Source of the DNA: CAVQGZ01 sp964356295
GTDB taxonomy: Bacteria; Actinomycetota; Actinomycetes; Jiangellales; Jiangellaceae
Assembly: GCA_964356295.1 (NCBI GenBank)
Contig: CAYHHE010000008.1
Span: 1-49,577 of the forward strand
DNA length: 49,577 bases
Direction: 5' to 3'
The translations under genes were made by a program, and so were the position numbers. Position 1 is the stretch's first letter. The number at the start of each line of letters is the position of its first letter. Under the pieces are notes generated by a model that made no database searches, had not been told where the DNA came from, and saw nothing but the letters and a program-made list of their open reading frames with translations. Below, piece by piece: positions 48,947 to 49,577 of this stretch.

Positions 48947-49577
48947 GGTGACGAGAACGGTCACGATGACCGCCCACGGGATGGCGAGCTGATCGATTCC
49001 CTCGTCGGCGACGGACTGCTGCACGGCCACCCCGAACAGCAGCCCGAGGCCGACGCCGAGCAGGGCACCGAACATCGCGATGAGGACCGCCTCGATCCGG
49101 ACCACCTGGCGGATCTGGTTGCGCGCGGTCCCCACGGCGCGCAGCAGGCCGATCTCGCGGGTGCGCTCGAGCACCGAGAGCACCATGGTGTTCACGATTC
49201 CCAGGATCGCGATCACGACGGCCAGACCGAGAAGGGCGTAGACCAGGCTGAGCACCTGGTTGACCTGGCCACGGAAGTCATCGACGAACTCGGTCTGGTC
49301 GAGCAGCTGCACCACCGGGTACGGCTCGAGCGCTTCGTCCAGTGCCGGCCGCAGGTCGCCGGCGTCGACGGCGTCCGAGGCCTTGATGAACAGCTGCGCG
49401 TCCTGGTCGGGCAGCCCGAGGTCGACGAACTCGTCACGACTGAGCACCAGGCCCGTCAACGGCCCCGTCTGCTCCAGGATGGCCCCGACGCGGTAGGTGC
49501 GTGGTCCCGAGGGCCAGGTGACCCTCAGCGTCGATCCGACCTCGGCGCCCGCTGCATCGGCTGTGTCCGGGTCTAGT
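48860..49577 (-). CDS. ABC transporter permease, FtsX/MacB family, C-terminal part (5' end outside window)
   Basis: The minus-strand frame is open from the right edge to a stop at 48860. The visible ~238 residues hold a periplasmic MacB-type domain end and the last three transmembrane helices (VYALLGLAVVIAILGIVNTMVLSVLERTREIGLLRAVGT, IEAVLIAMFGALLGVGLGLLFG, VIVTVLVTSALVGVLAAIVPARRAANLDVL). RTREIGLLRAVG and PARRAANLDVL are the family hallmarks. It probably pairs with an ATPase encoded nearby outside the window. The substrate is unknown. Confidence 0.9.
   Translation of the reverse strand, partial: LDPDTADAAGAEVGSTLRVTWPSGPRTYRVGAILEQTGPLTGLVLSRDEFVDLGLPDQDAQLFIKASDAVDAGDLRPALDEALEPYPVVQLLDQTEFVDDFRGQVNQVLSLVYALLGLAVVIAILGIVNTMVLSVLERTREIGLLRAVGTARNQIRQVVRIEAVLIAMFGALLGVGLGLLFGVAVQQSVADEGIDQLAIPWAVIVTVLVTSALVGVLAAIVPARRAANLDVLAAIATE

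Overview
This is a stretch of chromosome from a high-GC actinobacterium (Actinomycetota). The evidence is the base composition, many GTG starts, 4-base ATGA/GTGA gene overlaps, a mycothiol ligase (mshC), the actinobacterial integration host factor (mihF), a helicase-dead PriA, and actinobacteria-restricted families (DUF3090, SCO1664-like, DUF5703-like). The gene order resembles that of Streptomyces and, in the last third, mycobacteria. I cannot name the genus. Almost everything is core metabolism. I see no prophage, insertion sequence, CRISPR array or secondary-metabolite cluster.

Layout. 1-615: end of a PLP-dependent decarboxylase. 616-11048: pyrimidine operon pyrR-pyrB-pyrC-(membrane protein)-carA-carB-pyrK-pyrD-pyrF, translationally coupled throughout, with a PyrR-binding hairpin beside the pyrR ribosome site. 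11087-16759: mihF-gmk-rpoZ-coaBC-metK-priA; coaBC appears to start at CTG. 16809-17556: a small HNH nuclease and dodecin. 17704-22534: a less conserved block with an alkaline-phosphatase-superfamily protein, an EEP-family phosphatase/nuclease and a P-type ATPase. 22659-24475: DedA and TerC membrane proteins, TerC behind a yybP-ykoY (Mn2+) riboswitch. 24606-28149: def-fmt-rsmB-rpe. 28198-31735: riboflavin operon ribD-ribE-ribBA-ribH under an FMN riboswitch. 31732-37804: MFS transporter, polyphosphate:AMP phosphotransferase, crotonase, tRNA-Leu(GAG), M20 peptidase, DUF5703-like protein and aldo/keto reductase. 37861-48197: uppP, M23 peptidase, histidine phosphatase, DUF3090, SCO1664-like kinase-fold protein, mshC, PAC2 and metH. 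48212-49577: HAD hydrolase and the end of an FtsX-type permease.

Regulation is unusually readable. Three RNA switches (PyrR hairpin, Mn2+ riboswitch, FMN riboswitch) each place a pairing element on or next to a Shine-Dalgarno sequence. About a dozen genes have a TANNNT -10 hexamer 6-10 bases before the start codon and no Shine-Dalgarno, the signature of leaderless mRNAs. They are concentrated after 34.5 kb.

The best candidates for undescribed biology are the membrane protein inside the pyr operon, the phosphatase/DUF3090/kinase-fold trio next to mshC, and a 21-codon leaderless ORF in frame with uppP. No stretch over 300 bases lacks a gene or RNA element. Family assignments are from reading the translations; no database search was run.
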